This document shows, one piece after another, positions 22,601-35,215 of a stretch of DNA of 64,000 nucleotides (position 1 is the stretch's first letter; each line of letters begins with the position of its first letter). The translations under genes were made by a program, and so were the position numbers. This DNA is from Scytalidium lignicola (Eukaryota > Ascomycota > Leotiomycetes). The notes beneath the pieces are model-generated. The model had not been told where the DNA came from, searched no databases, and saw only the letters and a program-made list of their open reading frames with translations. The stretch is taken from positions 16,992 through 80,991 of the forward strand of contig NCSJ02000198.1 in assembly GCA_002812745.2 (NCBI GenBank), given 5' to 3'.

Positions 22601-25600
22601 ATGTTATTAATAAAAGAAATTCATATTATTTATAACATTAATAAAGGTCTTTCTTATACAAAAGTTGATGATGTTTGATTATAATAAAATTGGATATACA
22701 TTATATGTTATTATTAAATTAAGATGTTTAATGTTAATAATAACTCTTCTTTTCTTTTTACTATTTGATAGATTTCTTTATATTATAAATATTAAGTATA
22801 TGATTAAAGTAAACTGTATAGTAAATTCTAATTTACCTTGTTTTTACAACTTGTTAAATGTTATATTTATTTGCTAATCTTTAAGGTTAACTAGATATAT
22901 CCTAAGTTTATACTTAGACTTTGCTTTCTAACCTTCTAATAGATTTACTTTAAACTATTAAGATTCTAAGATGTTGACATATACTATATTGATAAATAAA
23001 CTTAAGTATTACTTAATAAGGTTATTATACTTTATTGTTTATTTCAAGGTCTTATAAACAATATAACCACTTTTTAACCTTGTTTTATTGTTATTTAAAG
23101 TTCTTAAGACTATTTTATTAGTTTAAGAAGACTAGTATAAGGCTAGCATTATATAGTTTATATGCATAAGATAATATTTGTTAAAGTTATATTCTTATAA
23201 CTCTCCAAGGTATAAGTTCTTTAGTATTATAATTAGTACATCAGATTTATTTCTTATCAGTATGCCTTTGATGTTATTATCTACTACTTATATGAATAAG
23301 GATATTAGAACATTATCTCTTAACTTAAAAATGAAATTACAATTTGGTAAATCTATGTCTTAGATTAGAATTAACATATCTAAATAAGGCTGAATAATAA
23401 GTGTTAACCTTGAAATGACTAGATGTTAGACTTAACTTCCCTTTTATAAAATCTATAATAAAACTCTTACTTATTAACAACAATTGAATATTATAAATCT
23501 AATAGTAATGTTAATATCTATCTGCTTAAAGCTTAAGATATTAATCCTAATAAGTACTTTAACTTGTAAATCATCGACTAAATGTAATTCTTAATAGATT
23601 TTTACTAATTTTATGTCCTTAGTTTGAAAATACAATAGTATTATATAATACTTTGTAAACAAGTATTTCTTAGACTTAATACTACAAACCTTAATAAGTA
23701 TAAGCATTATTCAGATTAAAAGGTTTAAGTAGTTTTTCTTTATTTACTCATAATTAACAAAAGATAAAGAACATCTTATATCAAGATATACTGTTAATAG
23801 TTTATTATTAGGATTAAGATAAACTTATATTATAATATAATGCTAATTCTTAAATACATAGTTTATTCTTATGTTTAGTTATATATTAAATTCTGATTTG
23901 ATAATCTTAAGAGAGTCTGTTGATAATTACTTTATATTATAAACTTTACTAGATGATTTAGGCTATACCTTATGTCTTTTATAAAAGGTATCTTCCTTTT
24001 GTTTATAAAAGTCATTATCTTGTAAATGAACATAAAGTTTATTTTTAAAATAAAACTTAAATTTATAAAACTTATAAACATGAATTAAAATATTTAACTT
24101 ATGTTGAATAAGCTTTATAAAATATATAATTAGCTTATTATTCCAATCTTATTCCTCTTTAAAAAAGGCTTCTTTATTTTAAATATCATTCTCCAGGCTG
24201 AAATCATATAATAACTTGTTTACCTCTTTATAATAAGCGTTTGAATTATCTCTTTATTGTTTGTTTTCTGTTATAATAAGTAATTGATCAGAGTTGTCAA
24301 GTATAACTACATATACTTGTTATTGTATAAGACAATACAATTGTTAATATTGCTTATTAAAAGTTATATTACTAGTTATAATTTATAGTTAATTATTTTA
24401 AAGCACTTACGTTAGAAGAAGTTAATTTCATTACCCTAGATAAGTATTAAGCTAATTAGGATAAAGGTAAAACTAACATTAGTTAGCATTTTGGTTTTAA
24501 TATGACTGTTAAGAATAGTAAAGACAAAAATTCTACTAATTGTATTGTTAGTTATATTACTAATATAATTGATATCCTCTGATTAAAGGTTTAGAAAAAG
24601 ATTATAAAGGAAAATTTCTTAAAGCATTTAAGAAATGTTATTTATTACTTGAGTTTTTAAAGAATTGTTATTAGTTTTATATTCTGTTAATTGCTTGATT
24701 ATGTTGTTGAACTTGATTTTTATTATATTATTACATAATCTTGTTAAATATTAAAGTCTTTATGTTTAGTTCTTGTAAAAAGGTTAACATTAAAGTAATT
24801 AAAGTAAGTATTAGAATATACACCTTAAGTTGTATATTAAGTCTATTCTACATAGTTAAGAATTGGTTATAAGTACTTGTCATCTCAGTTACTTTAACAT
24901 ATTTAAACATACTTTAAGTATATAAACAAATTAATTTATTTGCTTTAATATTAACAAAAGTAAATTTCTGTTTAATTATAACTTGTAAAGCTTTTAAGGG
25001 TTATTCTTTAAACTTAAAGATTAAAGTTCTGATAATGTTTATAAGAGTTGTGTTTATTAGTATATCTTATTCTAGATTAATAAGCTTAACTGTATATTAT
25101 AAAGCTGTGAATCCTTTAAGGTATATAACAAAAACTTCTTTTACCTTGAGTTTTCTATATATAATGGTTAAGTAGTAAAGGTAATCTGTGAAGATGTAAA
25201 CATTCAAATAAATTAACTTAGATAAACTAAACTCTTCTTAATTTAACTCTAGATTAAAGTAACTAATGTCATTAAGCTTTAAAGAACAAGATTTAATATT
25301 AGATAGTATATTGTCTTTTACACTTAAGCTCTCTTAAGGCATTCTGTTATTATTCTTGTTATTACAACAAACATTGTCTCTTTCTTATTATAACATCATA
25401 ACTATTATACAAGTAATCTCTTCTCTTTCTAAATCATTGAAATGCTTACCCTCTGCTATTGAAACTTCTTATAATTACTTTATATTACTAATATTCTATA
25501 TCCTTATAATTCTAAGCTAAGATGATAAAATATAATTATATCTTGAGTAGTTATGATGAATATTCTTGATAGATAATGCTCTTCTTGGATAAAACTGAAT

Positions 25601-26459
25601 TTAAGCTGATAATAATCCTGTTATCTACTATTCTAGCTTAGACTTGTATAACTTGTCTAATAACAATGAATTACTTTCTTTTACCCTTTTTGAAATTAAC
25701 TTTGAGGAATTGTAAATTTGTAAGATAAGGCTTTTAATTTGATGTTGGTTAATACTAAGACTAAGTATAAGATTCGAAGAAGATTATAACTGTATAATAA
25801 TTATTCTCTATGTGAAAGTAGTTAAATTAACTGCTTTACCTACTTTTATACTCTTGATATAGATTAGACGTTGAAATAAGGATAACATAAGTTTATTGTT
25901 TATAATTATAACAAGTATAATTTGTATAATAAGTTATTATTACCTTAGAAGGGTAAGCATTAGAGTAAGAGTAAATTATAAAGCTGATAAATAAATTAGT
26001 ATTAATATAATAAGTTAAAAAGGTATTACTATTAAGTTATTTTCGTTTTTAAAGCTTATCAAGTTATAAACTTTCTTGTACAACTTTAAATTTAACTTTT
26101 GATAATGCTTATTCAATTAAGAAGTCTAAAATTGATGATTTAAGACTTTTACAAGAATTGTATTATTGTTAAATCTTTTCTTTGAGTTCAACAAATAATT
26201 CAGAAGTGAACAGATGATTATATTCAATAAAACTGAATAGTTCTTTTACTAGTACAGAGATATCTAGTAATATTAGTATTTATGTTTCTTAAGGAAGAAG
26301 GTCAACTGATTATGTTTTTATATTAATTACTTCAATAAATTGAATCTGATCATAATAATAATACTTTCGAAGGTGTTTGATGATCCTCTTTTAGCTGGTG
26401 CAGTCCATTTATTATTCAAATAAATGATTCCATGCTAGTTTAGTAACATTACTACTAAT

Positions 26460-26645
26460 TGTCAAGTTATGATTAAGATGTAAGATTGATTTATTCTAAT
26501 AGAGCAAGAAGTGCTCTTTAAAGCTATGGTAGCCTAGGATTTAAGGTTATGGAATAGGTTATGTAATACAAGTAAATAAGCGAACGCCAAGACTGCTAAG
26601 CAAAGCTAACGAAGTAGTGACCTAAGATATGTAACAGTCATGACA
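26460..26645 (-). repeat. Right LTR of the gypsy element
   Basis: 186 bp; begins TGTCA and ends TGACA (5-bp inverted ends), followed by the TATAT duplication. Confidence 0.85.
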
Positions 26646-26849
26646 TATATAGTTAAATTAGATTTTAAGTTAAGACTAATTGCTCTTTAATAAACAAGTA
26701 TAACTTCTTTATTTATTATAAGAAAGTTAAATTAAAGAGTATAACAACTAAAAATATTAAATAAAGCTAAAAAACTATAAGTTTATAATTATTAAATATT
26801 AATAAATTTTTAAATTTTTAATAAGTAATTTAATTTTTTCTAAAGTTAT

Positions 26850-27041
26850 TGTCGGTTCACCTGTAGCACGTAGTACGGTACGTAATATACGTAATATACT
26901 GTTGTGCTATTCCATGGTTGTTCCACGATTAGGGGTGGGAGAGCGAAGCTGTAGGAGCTTCGCTCGTTCCCACTACCTAATCGGGACTAGCTTACAGGGG
27001 CACGTGAATATCACGTGTACGTAACCACTATTCTACCAACA
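26850..27041 (-). repeat. Left LTR of the copia element
   Basis: 192 bp, TGTCGG...CCAACA. It contains a strong hairpin (stem GAGCGAAGCT, loop GTAGG) at 26941-26965 and a CACGTG-AATAT-CACGTG palindrome near 27000. Confidence 0.9.
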
Positions 27042-27125
27042 CTGGAACCACTTTAAAAATGGCCGTACGCTGTAGCTCCCAAAACGCTCAAATCCGTAGA
27101 GTTTTCCCAATCGCATGCTAATTGC

Positions 27126-27773
27126 CTAATTGGGAATAGCTCCGAATCCCTCCTCCGTACGATTCTCCGTTCCGCCGCCTACGCTGTCACGTTCTACCCA
27201 CTCTACCACTTCCAATTGCACCTTATTCATATCCAACAGCTGTTTCAGAGCGCTAGATGGCTTTCCTTTGGTCATGGAATCGGCTGGATTTGTGGTTCCT
27301 TCAATCCATCGTACCTCAGCGATCTGGCGTCGTTCGTACGCCTGGCGGAGGCACATCACGTCAATCATGAGCCACTTTTCCTGTGTAGTTCCCAACTTGA
27401 CGAGGCAATCGTACAGTGACCTTGAATCCGTACATATAACCAGTGGGAAGTCGATTTCGAGGATTCCTTCGATGGTTGACTTGATCGCAGCTCCCATATC
27501 GAACCCGTAAGCCATTCCGTAAAGTTCTGAGGCTAAAACACTGCGTATAACCCTCTTGCACTTGACCGACGTCCAGTGTAGCGTATTCACATTTCCCTTC
27601 CGGTCTGCAAGTGCTACGATATAGCCAATTTGTGACGATAGGTCTTTGTTATTCGCAAATGAGGCGTCCGTAAAGACCAATAGTTGTAGCGTCTCCTTAT
27701 CAAGCTTGACGAATTGTATTCCCCTAGCAGCATTCTGGATCTGCCATTGTAGGCGTTTATTCAGCGATTTCAC
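27126..27773 (-). pseudogene. Copia polyprotein C-terminus: reverse transcriptase end and RNase H
   Basis: 215 open codons with FTDASFANNKDLSSQIGY and ICTDSRSLYDCLVKLGTTQ, typical of the Ty1/copia RNase H of ascomycetes. It is separated from the RT part (28400-28119) by stops. Part of the element at 26850-33024. Confidence 0.85.
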
Positions 27774-28118
27774 GTCTTCCTGGCTGGGATCGATAGCCTA
27801 AGCGGCTACCGATAGATCGTATAACGCCTCCGGTTGGCAAACTGAAGCTATATATGCTCCCCGAGCGCATTGTGCGATATATTACTCCTTGGTAGTAAGG
27901 TTCTGGCGTACAGTTCCCCGTGAGCTTGTTGTAGTGGCTGATTTCCCGGTTACAAGCTGTAGATTAGCACACTGGCACTCTTGAGTAAGTGAAATTCTGG
28001 TATCGTTCAGTTGTATGATACCCCCATTGAACTTGATTCCCTTTCCGGTAGTCAGCATTTCACGTTCTTTTGCCAGAAAGTTGGCCTTTTTCAGCTGTTC
28101 TTGCTCAAGTTCGGCAAA

Positions 28119-28400
28119 TTAGGCGTCTCCGACGAACAAGGTATCATCGGTTTGGAGCCCTACAACACCGAAAGGTTCAGTGCTGTACAGCAAGCAAGGG
28201 TCGTATGTTGACGGTTTCATGGCAAGCGCCTCGACATGGTAGAAGTGGTAGGTCTGGAACCAGTGGTTTCCAGCTTCAGGGACTCCGTAAAGTGGTTTCA
28301 CAACCCGTAGAATTGAACCTTCGCGGAGACCAAGTTGTTCTATAAGCTCTGGAGGTGGCCATACGTAGAAATCCCGATTCAGCAGGGTGGTAGACTGCAC
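28119..28400 (-). pseudogene. Copia reverse transcriptase fragment (RVT_2)
   Basis: Contains LLNRDFYVWPPPEL, VVKPLYGVPEAGNHWF and GVVGLQTDDTLF; the last is the copia counterpart of the catalytic YVDD box. Broken by stops on both sides. Confidence 0.85.
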
Positions 28401-31400
28401 GTACGCCTATGAAATGTCCCGTAAGTACAGGCTCGTGTCTTTGTGCTCCATAGCAACGATGCAAAGAATAATACGCTGGCTGACACGTTGAATAGTAAGC
28501 GATTAGGTCAAAACAAACTTCTTCCCATCGTCCTTGTAAGCCTGTACCACGAGGCATGACTTTTCGAAAGCTTTTTCAATTCCCTTGTTTTTGATTTCGT
28601 CCACAAACCTGACGTTGAATATGCATATACTGTTAGGTACGTTTTGAGGGTCTACAGTCTCAAAAACGCCCTTTTCGAGTAATCCCGATATTTTAACTTG
28701 ACGTGAAACCGCAAATTGAGGTTCTGGTTCCTCCTCTTACAAGAAAGCAGTGATTTCGGGGTATTTGCGAGGTCTTCCACGTCTACGCTTTACTAGTAGC
28801 GCTGGTGGTAGAGCAACAGCTATGGTCAACTCGTTGAGCTCCTCTTAGTACTCTTCAGTGGCTGTAGTTTCTGGTTCTGGTTCTAGTAACTCGATTCCAT
28901 CGATTCCTTCCGTAGGCGTAAGGTATGATTTCATGACCATTAACCTGAATGATGTGTTCCCACGCGGAAGTGCTAATATGCATATTTCTCCATCCATACT
29001 TACAAGCTTGTATAGCTTTTCCCAGCTTCTGTTCTGGCCTGTATTTCCTGCTCTTCACACAAGAACGTCTGAATTCAACGGTAAGTCGTGAATAGCGCTT
29101 ACATCAGGGCCGTTGTGCATGTTAATCATGTTTTGTACTTGCCGTTTTGCCCTGATTTTGCTAATTTCCTCCATGGCCTTCTTGATCGCCGTAACTCTTT
29201 GGCTAACAGTTAAGGCTGAAGTGTCAAGTTCTGACATGCATGAGTAGGCACTGTAAACCAATAGTGTAAGGACAAATCTGTCAGGTCTTACAAAATCGTT
29301 GACAGCTTTGAACACCATCTGTAAAGTTATATCCTTGTCAAGATCACGGATTTCAACTGCAATTATCTGGTAAGCATGTTATACAAGTGTGTGATATTAT
29401 TCAACATGACTAATTGAGTTGTAAGCTTCCACTAGGACTACTTTCAAGGTTGTTCCCATGGCTGTAATGCTTTGCTAGAACTCTTTACTGACAAAGTTCT
29501 TTCCAACGTCAGTTATAATCTAGTCTGGAGGTCCTAGGTAAATGTCAATCCAACAAGCTTATAAGACGTCCTAGGTATGCTTTACACTGATATTTTAAAG
29601 CCATCTACCGGCCTAGTAACATGTTCCCTCGTCGACGATATAGAGTACTGGTTTACTGTCAATGTAGAAGACATCAATGATAATAAAGTAGTTGAAAGTG
29701 ACATTGTCCTGTAAGTTGAATCTGAATCTTCCTGGTGACTTTCCATAGTATTAGCAATAAGCACAAAACTTGGTAAGGTATTCTAACATGTTTTTGTCGA
29801 TATCATAGCCTGCGCAATCTAATATACACTGTAATCTGGTTACTGACAGATAACCAAAACGTTAGTGTAAACGTTGTAATTCCACGTTAGTCAAGAAACA
29901 AGGGTCTTCCTTCAGTAAATCAAAGACGAGAGCTTGTAAGAAGGTGTCCCAAAGGAGAAAGCTGTAGCCAAATCATCGTACAACCAGTATGTTTCCCTGT
30001 AGGGTAACTAATTGGTTCATAAGGTTGTTGAAATATACACCCAATCAATCCATATCTGTTAAGCATAATAAGAAGGGTGTAGTCGACATAACCACATAGA
30101 ATTCAATTTGCCCAATTGGTATATTCACTAATATAAAGCCTATCGAAGTTATGCTCCCGATTCCAAATTGTACTTTCACCATGCCTTTAATAGTTATATC
30201 GAGCACTATAGATCAGTCTGTTCACTGTAGAACTTCGAATTGACCATAGCCAGTTATAGAGTTTATTGCAACTCCTGTATTGATCATAATTCCATGAAAT
30301 TGCCTTAAATCATACCTTACTAAGCTTGTTGCACTGAACACTTCCGTTGTAGTTGTTGTAAAGGCTTTTAGGTCAATATCCCAGGAGTAGGTTTCAGTCG
30401 TTAACACCTCAGCCGTTAGTTAGTATAAGAAAGCGTTATTAACTAGTTCTGTAACAATCGGAGTAGCTAAATCTACTGAAATACTTCCACATGAGGTAAA
30501 GAATACAAAATCACCTTGTTCAAGTTCTTCAGGTTCTGAATTAAAGTCATCGTCAACGTTGTTGACGAAAAGGGTTTCAAAAGTAAGGTCTAATTCCTCC
30601 TCAGAATCGTCACCTTCACAATTGGTAACATATTACTGAAATCGCTTTTCAAAGCATTGTTCAGAGTCGCAGACGTTAAAGTTAAATCAGTTTGCATATT
30701 TAGCTTTAAAACATGCTTTTTCAGCATCTTACTCCTCTTGTGAGTGTTTCCATAATCGACAACTTTCCCTTTTACATATAAAACACCTTCCCTGCGTCTA
30801 GGGACATGGAGTAGTACGTCTGGGGNCCCATGAGTAGTATCATTAGCTTACTCCGCAATTGGTATGGTAACGACGGTTTATAAAGTAAGTTTCACCGTAG
30901 TGTTCTTGTTCCTTTTCCTTTTCATACAACATGATAAATGAATGGAGTTTGTTAATAAGTTGCCCTAAGTCTTCTGATAAGTCTGAAATAGTATATCTAC
31001 ATGCCGGAGATCCCTAGCAAGCAGTAATCAACTTCTCATAAAGAATATTAATTGTCTTGTAGGCTAGCTGGAGGCTGTATTAAAGTTCTTGAAGCTTGCT
31101 AATAAGCAATTGCACATTTTCAAGCGTTATTTTCCCAGGGTTTCTAACTATGACCAAAGTTAACATTGTGCCTTCCTATTCAGTGTGGATTTGACGATGA
31201 TATATAAGTCCTTTGTAAAAGTTGTATAAATAGGTATATGCCTCTTCGAATATGCATTTGACAAGGTTGTTAGTAATGAAATAACCTTTTGCTAGCCCTA
31301 TTAACATAGTAAAGAATGCTTTAATATAGAATTCCTCTAGCAATTCTACCTGTTCACAATAACTCTTGAAGATCATCAACTTGTATTCAAAGCTACTGGT

Positions 31401-32614
31401 CACTCCATCGTACTTCTAGTCTTCTGTATACATTTTGACGATATCAGAGACTTGTTTCATGTACACAGGTCAAGTTGAAGGTGATAGTGATAGGCTAGGC
31501 TTGCGGTTAAGGCCATGGTTTTGTTGCAGTCCGTAAAACTGTTGTTTACTCTAAGGGGTTATAAGAGTGCTTGATTCCCAGCTTACAAACATAAAACTAG
31601 AAACTTTAAGGCTGATTTGAGGGTTTGTAAGTTGAATAATTTTAAGGAGTATGATGACCATAAAGGTGATAAGTCCCTTTTGGAGGTTGTGGAGGGCATC
31701 TCTGAGGTCCTCTTCGTCCTATACATATTGTTCTTCCTCCTGTAATACATCCACAAGAGTCTGGGCAATTGTAATGTTCCTGTTGTTATACATCACCTAC
31801 ATACCGCTACAGCAGAGGCAATTGCATAAGTCTTATAACTCTTTCTAAGGAATTATTCTGAAGTAGTCAATGGTAAAGTCCTTGAAATCGTCTTAGAACA
31901 GGTCCCAAAGGTTTATGTCACTTCTCTTGTCAAAACGGTATTCGTAAACCTTGGTTTCCAAGAATTCAAGCCAGTCGTTCTTCGTAGGTCTAATCGTTAT
32001 TCCCCATTTCCATTTCTTAATTCATGCCTCCTAATTCACCCTTACAATGCTCTCCGTCACCCTTACAACGGTTTCCGGTCTGTTTTCCCCTGTATTCCCC
32101 GTTATGTCTCCTATTTCCGCTATGTTTCCCATTGTTCCTGAGCTGTATACATATAGTCTACTGGTACTGGCACAAGGTGCTTGATTGGCTGTAAAACAAA
32201 GCTGGTTACACATAAGTACAGAGAGTATTTACCCGCAGATAGTAAACTCCATGGTCACAGAGGCTTGGATAGAAGTTTTTCAAGGGTACAATAGCTTCTT
32301 GGTCTTCCCGAACGTAGAGTTCCATGAACTCCCAAAGTTCTCTTGTATGCCTGTGGAAGCCCATAGTTCTGTAATGAAAGTGAAAGTAAGGTAAAAGATT
32401 ATGGTTTTGGTGGCTTAACATATTGTTTCCAGTCTGAAATGAAAGATGTAAAGAAAGTAATGGTTTTTGAATNAAAAATTAATGAAAATAAAAGGTAAAA
32501 GAGTAGTTTTTCGAATAGAATTAGTCAATTGTTTGACCATGCAACTCCGTAAGTAAACTGCCTAACGTCCAACTGAACATGTTGTTTTTAGCAAAAACAA
32601 GTTCAGCAACAACA

Positions 32615-32820
32615 GCTATAAAAAGGGACCACTGAACATCCCACTGATCAAGCTGTAGTTGTTGAATAGCTGTTTCCCCCTTCGACTAAGGTAAATTACA
32701 ACTTTATAAGGGGACCACCGAATGTCCTACCGAATAGGTCATAATCTCCTGAGATTCAGCTTTAAAAGGGGACCACCGAATGTCCCACCAATTAAACGAT
32801 AATCTCCTGATCTGTATGTA
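32615..32820. repeat. Imperfect tandem repeats in the copia leader
   Basis: Three copies of a GGGGACCACCGAATGTCC-like unit start near 32625, 32701 and 32767, about 65-75 bp apart. They lie between the 5' LTR and gag of the minus-strand element. Confidence 0.7.
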
Positions 32821-32832
32821 CAAACTGATCAA

Positions 32833-33024
32833 TGTCAGTTCACCTGTAGCACGTAGTACAGTACGTAATATACGTAATATACTGTTATGCTATTCCATGG
32901 TTGTTCCACGATTAGGGGTAGGAGAGCGAAGCTGTAGGAGCTTCACTCGTTCCCACTACCTAATCGGGACTAGCTTACAAGGGCACGTGAATATCACGTG
33001 TACGTAACCACTATTCTACCAACA
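32833..33024 (-). repeat. Right LTR of the copia element
   Basis: 192 bp; differs from the left LTR at six sites, all G in the left and A in the right copy as written on the plus strand. One change disrupts a pair of the hairpin stem. Confidence 0.9.
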
Positions 33025-33029
33025 GTTAT

Positions 33030-33570
33030 AAACATTTAAAAAATCAACTTATAAGTTAGAAAAAATAATAAATATTAATATTTTTACTATTAACTATAGT
33101 TATCAGATTATTAAATTAATATAACAAATCCAAAAAAACTTAAAAAGCTTTAATTACTTTATATACTTACTTCTCCAGAAAGTTAGCAAAGCTTTGAATA
33201 ATAAAAACATAACTTTTACACTTAAAAATTACAAAATTAAAGCTTTAGTTAAAAGCTATCAGACTTTTTAAAAGGCTTTAGATAATTGAAAACCTAAACA
33301 GTAAGTTTGTAAAGATTCTAAAGATCATGAAAGTTAAGAAGGAACTAGAAGTTAAAATGGTTAGTTAAAAGGCTAAGAACCCTGAATTAATAGTTATAAC
33401 AACTTCTAAATTGGTGGAATTAATGTTTATAGAACAATTGATGTTTGAATTTCAATTGGAATAACTATAGCTAGTATAGTATTGTAAAAATAATTGATTT
33501 ATTGGAGAGTATATGCTTTTGGAGGGGGTGTTGGGAACCTAGTATGTAGGTTAGCCGGGGTGGTGGCTTA
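33030..33570 (+). mobile_element. Truncated LTR-retrotransposon 3' end
   Basis: AT-rich, stop-containing sequence ends in a polypurine tract (TTTTGGAGGGGG, 33517-33528) directly followed by an LTR-like start TGTTGGGAACC at 33529. Only about 40 bp of LTR-like sequence remain before the promoter of the next gene. Confidence 0.55.
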
Positions 33571-33711
33571 ACGTGTATGCGTAAGAGCTTTCATCTTTGA
33601 GGATAACGAAACATCGACTCCTCGCTTGATTAATGGAATGGAAGGATGAGGACAACCATCCTCATCCTCATAACATTCCATTCGAACCTTTTTAATCAAT
33701 GATCCTTCCAA

Positions 33712-35215
33712 ATGGCCCTTAATCAACTCCCTTTCTTCCCCGCTGCCTCTCATTTCTCCACTGTCAACTCGCCACACCTTACCACTCCATCCAATCCAGC
33801 ACGCCTTAATGGCGCCCTCGACTACATGCGATGCGCCGCGCTGCACAACGAGATCCTCTCCCGTGGCTGGTTGGCTTCCGGGCGCGAGCGGGAAGAAATG
33901 CCAGATCGAAACTGGTCTGCCTATCATGGAGCAGATGCCGAAGCTGTGCGAAACCGATTGTCTCCAGATCTAGTTTCATTTTTAGAGCGTGCAATCCAGG
34001 TTGGCGACGGCGATAATTTCTCATTGTTTTATTATGTGAATGGTTTGCGATATCCGGACATCCTATGGATTAATCATGAGGATCATGGCGATAGATTTCT
34101 CACGTTGTATTCATCGAATTTGGACTCGAAACCAGATGGATTAATGTGAGTAATACGGATATGTTTTCGAGGCGAGTGTTAACACAGCTGTTAGCTTCGA
34201 CCAACAAGAAAATAAAGCTATCATTTCCATGTCAGTCCTTGATCAGCGTATGTCTTCCTTTAGCTACGTCGCATCTTATCCAGCTAAGTCTTTGAAGCAA
34301 TCGCGGAACACTGGTATCCTCTGGAAATGGTCTTGACCGCCTGGCTAGATATGATCGATATTGGCAAGATCAAAGCCGTCACCGAGGACGTTGAAGACGA
34401 TAATNAAAAAAGATCCTTGGATTAATGTCCCCTATAGCGCGTTACAACTCCAGGAGACAATAGATGTCTATAATCAGCTGGTCGATGCCATCATTGCAGC
34501 GATGCCCGAGAATGCTGTTAGCCAGCTATCCACTGAAAGGCCCCTGCTAGACGACGCTACACTCGATGCAGCACACGTACCTTTTGGTTTTGCACGGGAA
34601 TTCCTCTCCAAGGCCAAATCCACGCCTTTCCGCTATATCGCTCCAGGACTTTCCCTTCCCACGGCAGAAACCTTTGCTTCGCAACCGTTTGCTGATGTGC
34701 CGCCCGACCCTTTGCCGGAAGAGGACGAGGAGAGCCAAGTTATAAATCCAATTCTACTCTTTCGCTCGGCTGAATTGTATTCTGCGCCTCCCGATTACAA
34801 GGAACCGAGCGGCTCTGATCTTCCTTTTGGCTGGCCGTACAACGAAGTATCGTCGTACGCTGCTGGATTATACTTAAACGGTGCCGATCGTGGAGATGGA
34901 AACGTCTTCGAAGATGAGGCGAAGCTTGTGCTACCGTTTCCCATTGGTGCTTCGGGGTATGCGCGAAAGAGCGACGGGTCGAGAATTCGGGAAGATCATG
35001 GTAGAGGTGAAGGACTGTTATACCAACCTGGTTACCAGCCGTTTGTGGAGGGACATGGTGTTAGGCTAGTGGGGATCCTGAGGAGCTGGATTGGCATGGT
35101 TGAGAGGGGTGATTGGAAGGTTGGGCTGGAGGGAGTACTCGGTGATATAAAAGTGTTTAAGGAGGCGGATACGGAAGATGGATGGGAGAATTTTCTTGTG
35201 CCTGTTAGTTGGTGA
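33712..35215 (+). CDS. Uncharacterised fungal protein, three exons, frame broken at an N
   Basis: Exons 33712-34145, 34195-34247 and 34289-35215. Introns: 49 bp (GTGAGT...TTAG) and 41 bp (GTATGT...TAAG). The joins give DGL-IFDQQENKAIISMSVLDQ-LFEAIAEHWYPLE. In exon 3 the frame shifts +1 at an N at 34405 before six A; discounting one base gives a clean total of 470 residues ending VPVSW. I recognise no domain. The protein is acidic in the middle (PLPEEDEESQ), has no signal peptide or membrane span, and its codon and base use are like ordinary genes of the window. It is flanked left by a truncated retroelement. Splice calls rest on frame continuity only. Function unknown. Confidence 0.7.

Larger units (their letters stand above)
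19420..26645 (-). mobile_element. Ty3/gypsy LTR retrotransposon, degraded by RIP
   Basis: A complete 7.2-kb element: 186-bp LTRs at both ends and a 5-bp target duplication TATAT (19415-19419, 26646-26650). Orientation is minus. A purine-rich tract (AAAGGGAGCATAC) abuts the left LTR on the minus strand. The reverse-transcriptase box reads YINN at 22449-22438, where the family has YxDD, and an RNase H-like TDH lies at 21499-21491. No open frame of useful length is left. The interior is extremely AT-rich with several Ns at homopolymers. Confidence 0.85.
26850..33024 (-). mobile_element. Ty1/copia LTR retrotransposon, inactive
   Basis: 6.2 kb with 192-bp LTRs and the target duplication GTTAT (26845-26849, 33025-33029). 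Minus-strand coding order runs from right to left. A gag-type zinc knuckle (CFICKRESC...H) is at 30785-30744. The integrase core includes TDVGKNFVSKEF near 29510-29480. Reverse transcriptase (PLYGVPEAGNHWF, YDPCLLYS, GLQTDDTLF) is within 28400-28119. The C-terminal RNase H (FTDASFANN, ICTDSRSLYD, DSMTKGKPS) is at 27773-27126. Stops interrupt the polyprotein, e.g. TAG at 29522-29520 and 29477-29475. Confidence 0.9.

Noticed and set aside
22665..22877. Plus-strand hydrophobic frame inside the gypsy element
   Set aside because: Antisense to the element and explained by AT richness.
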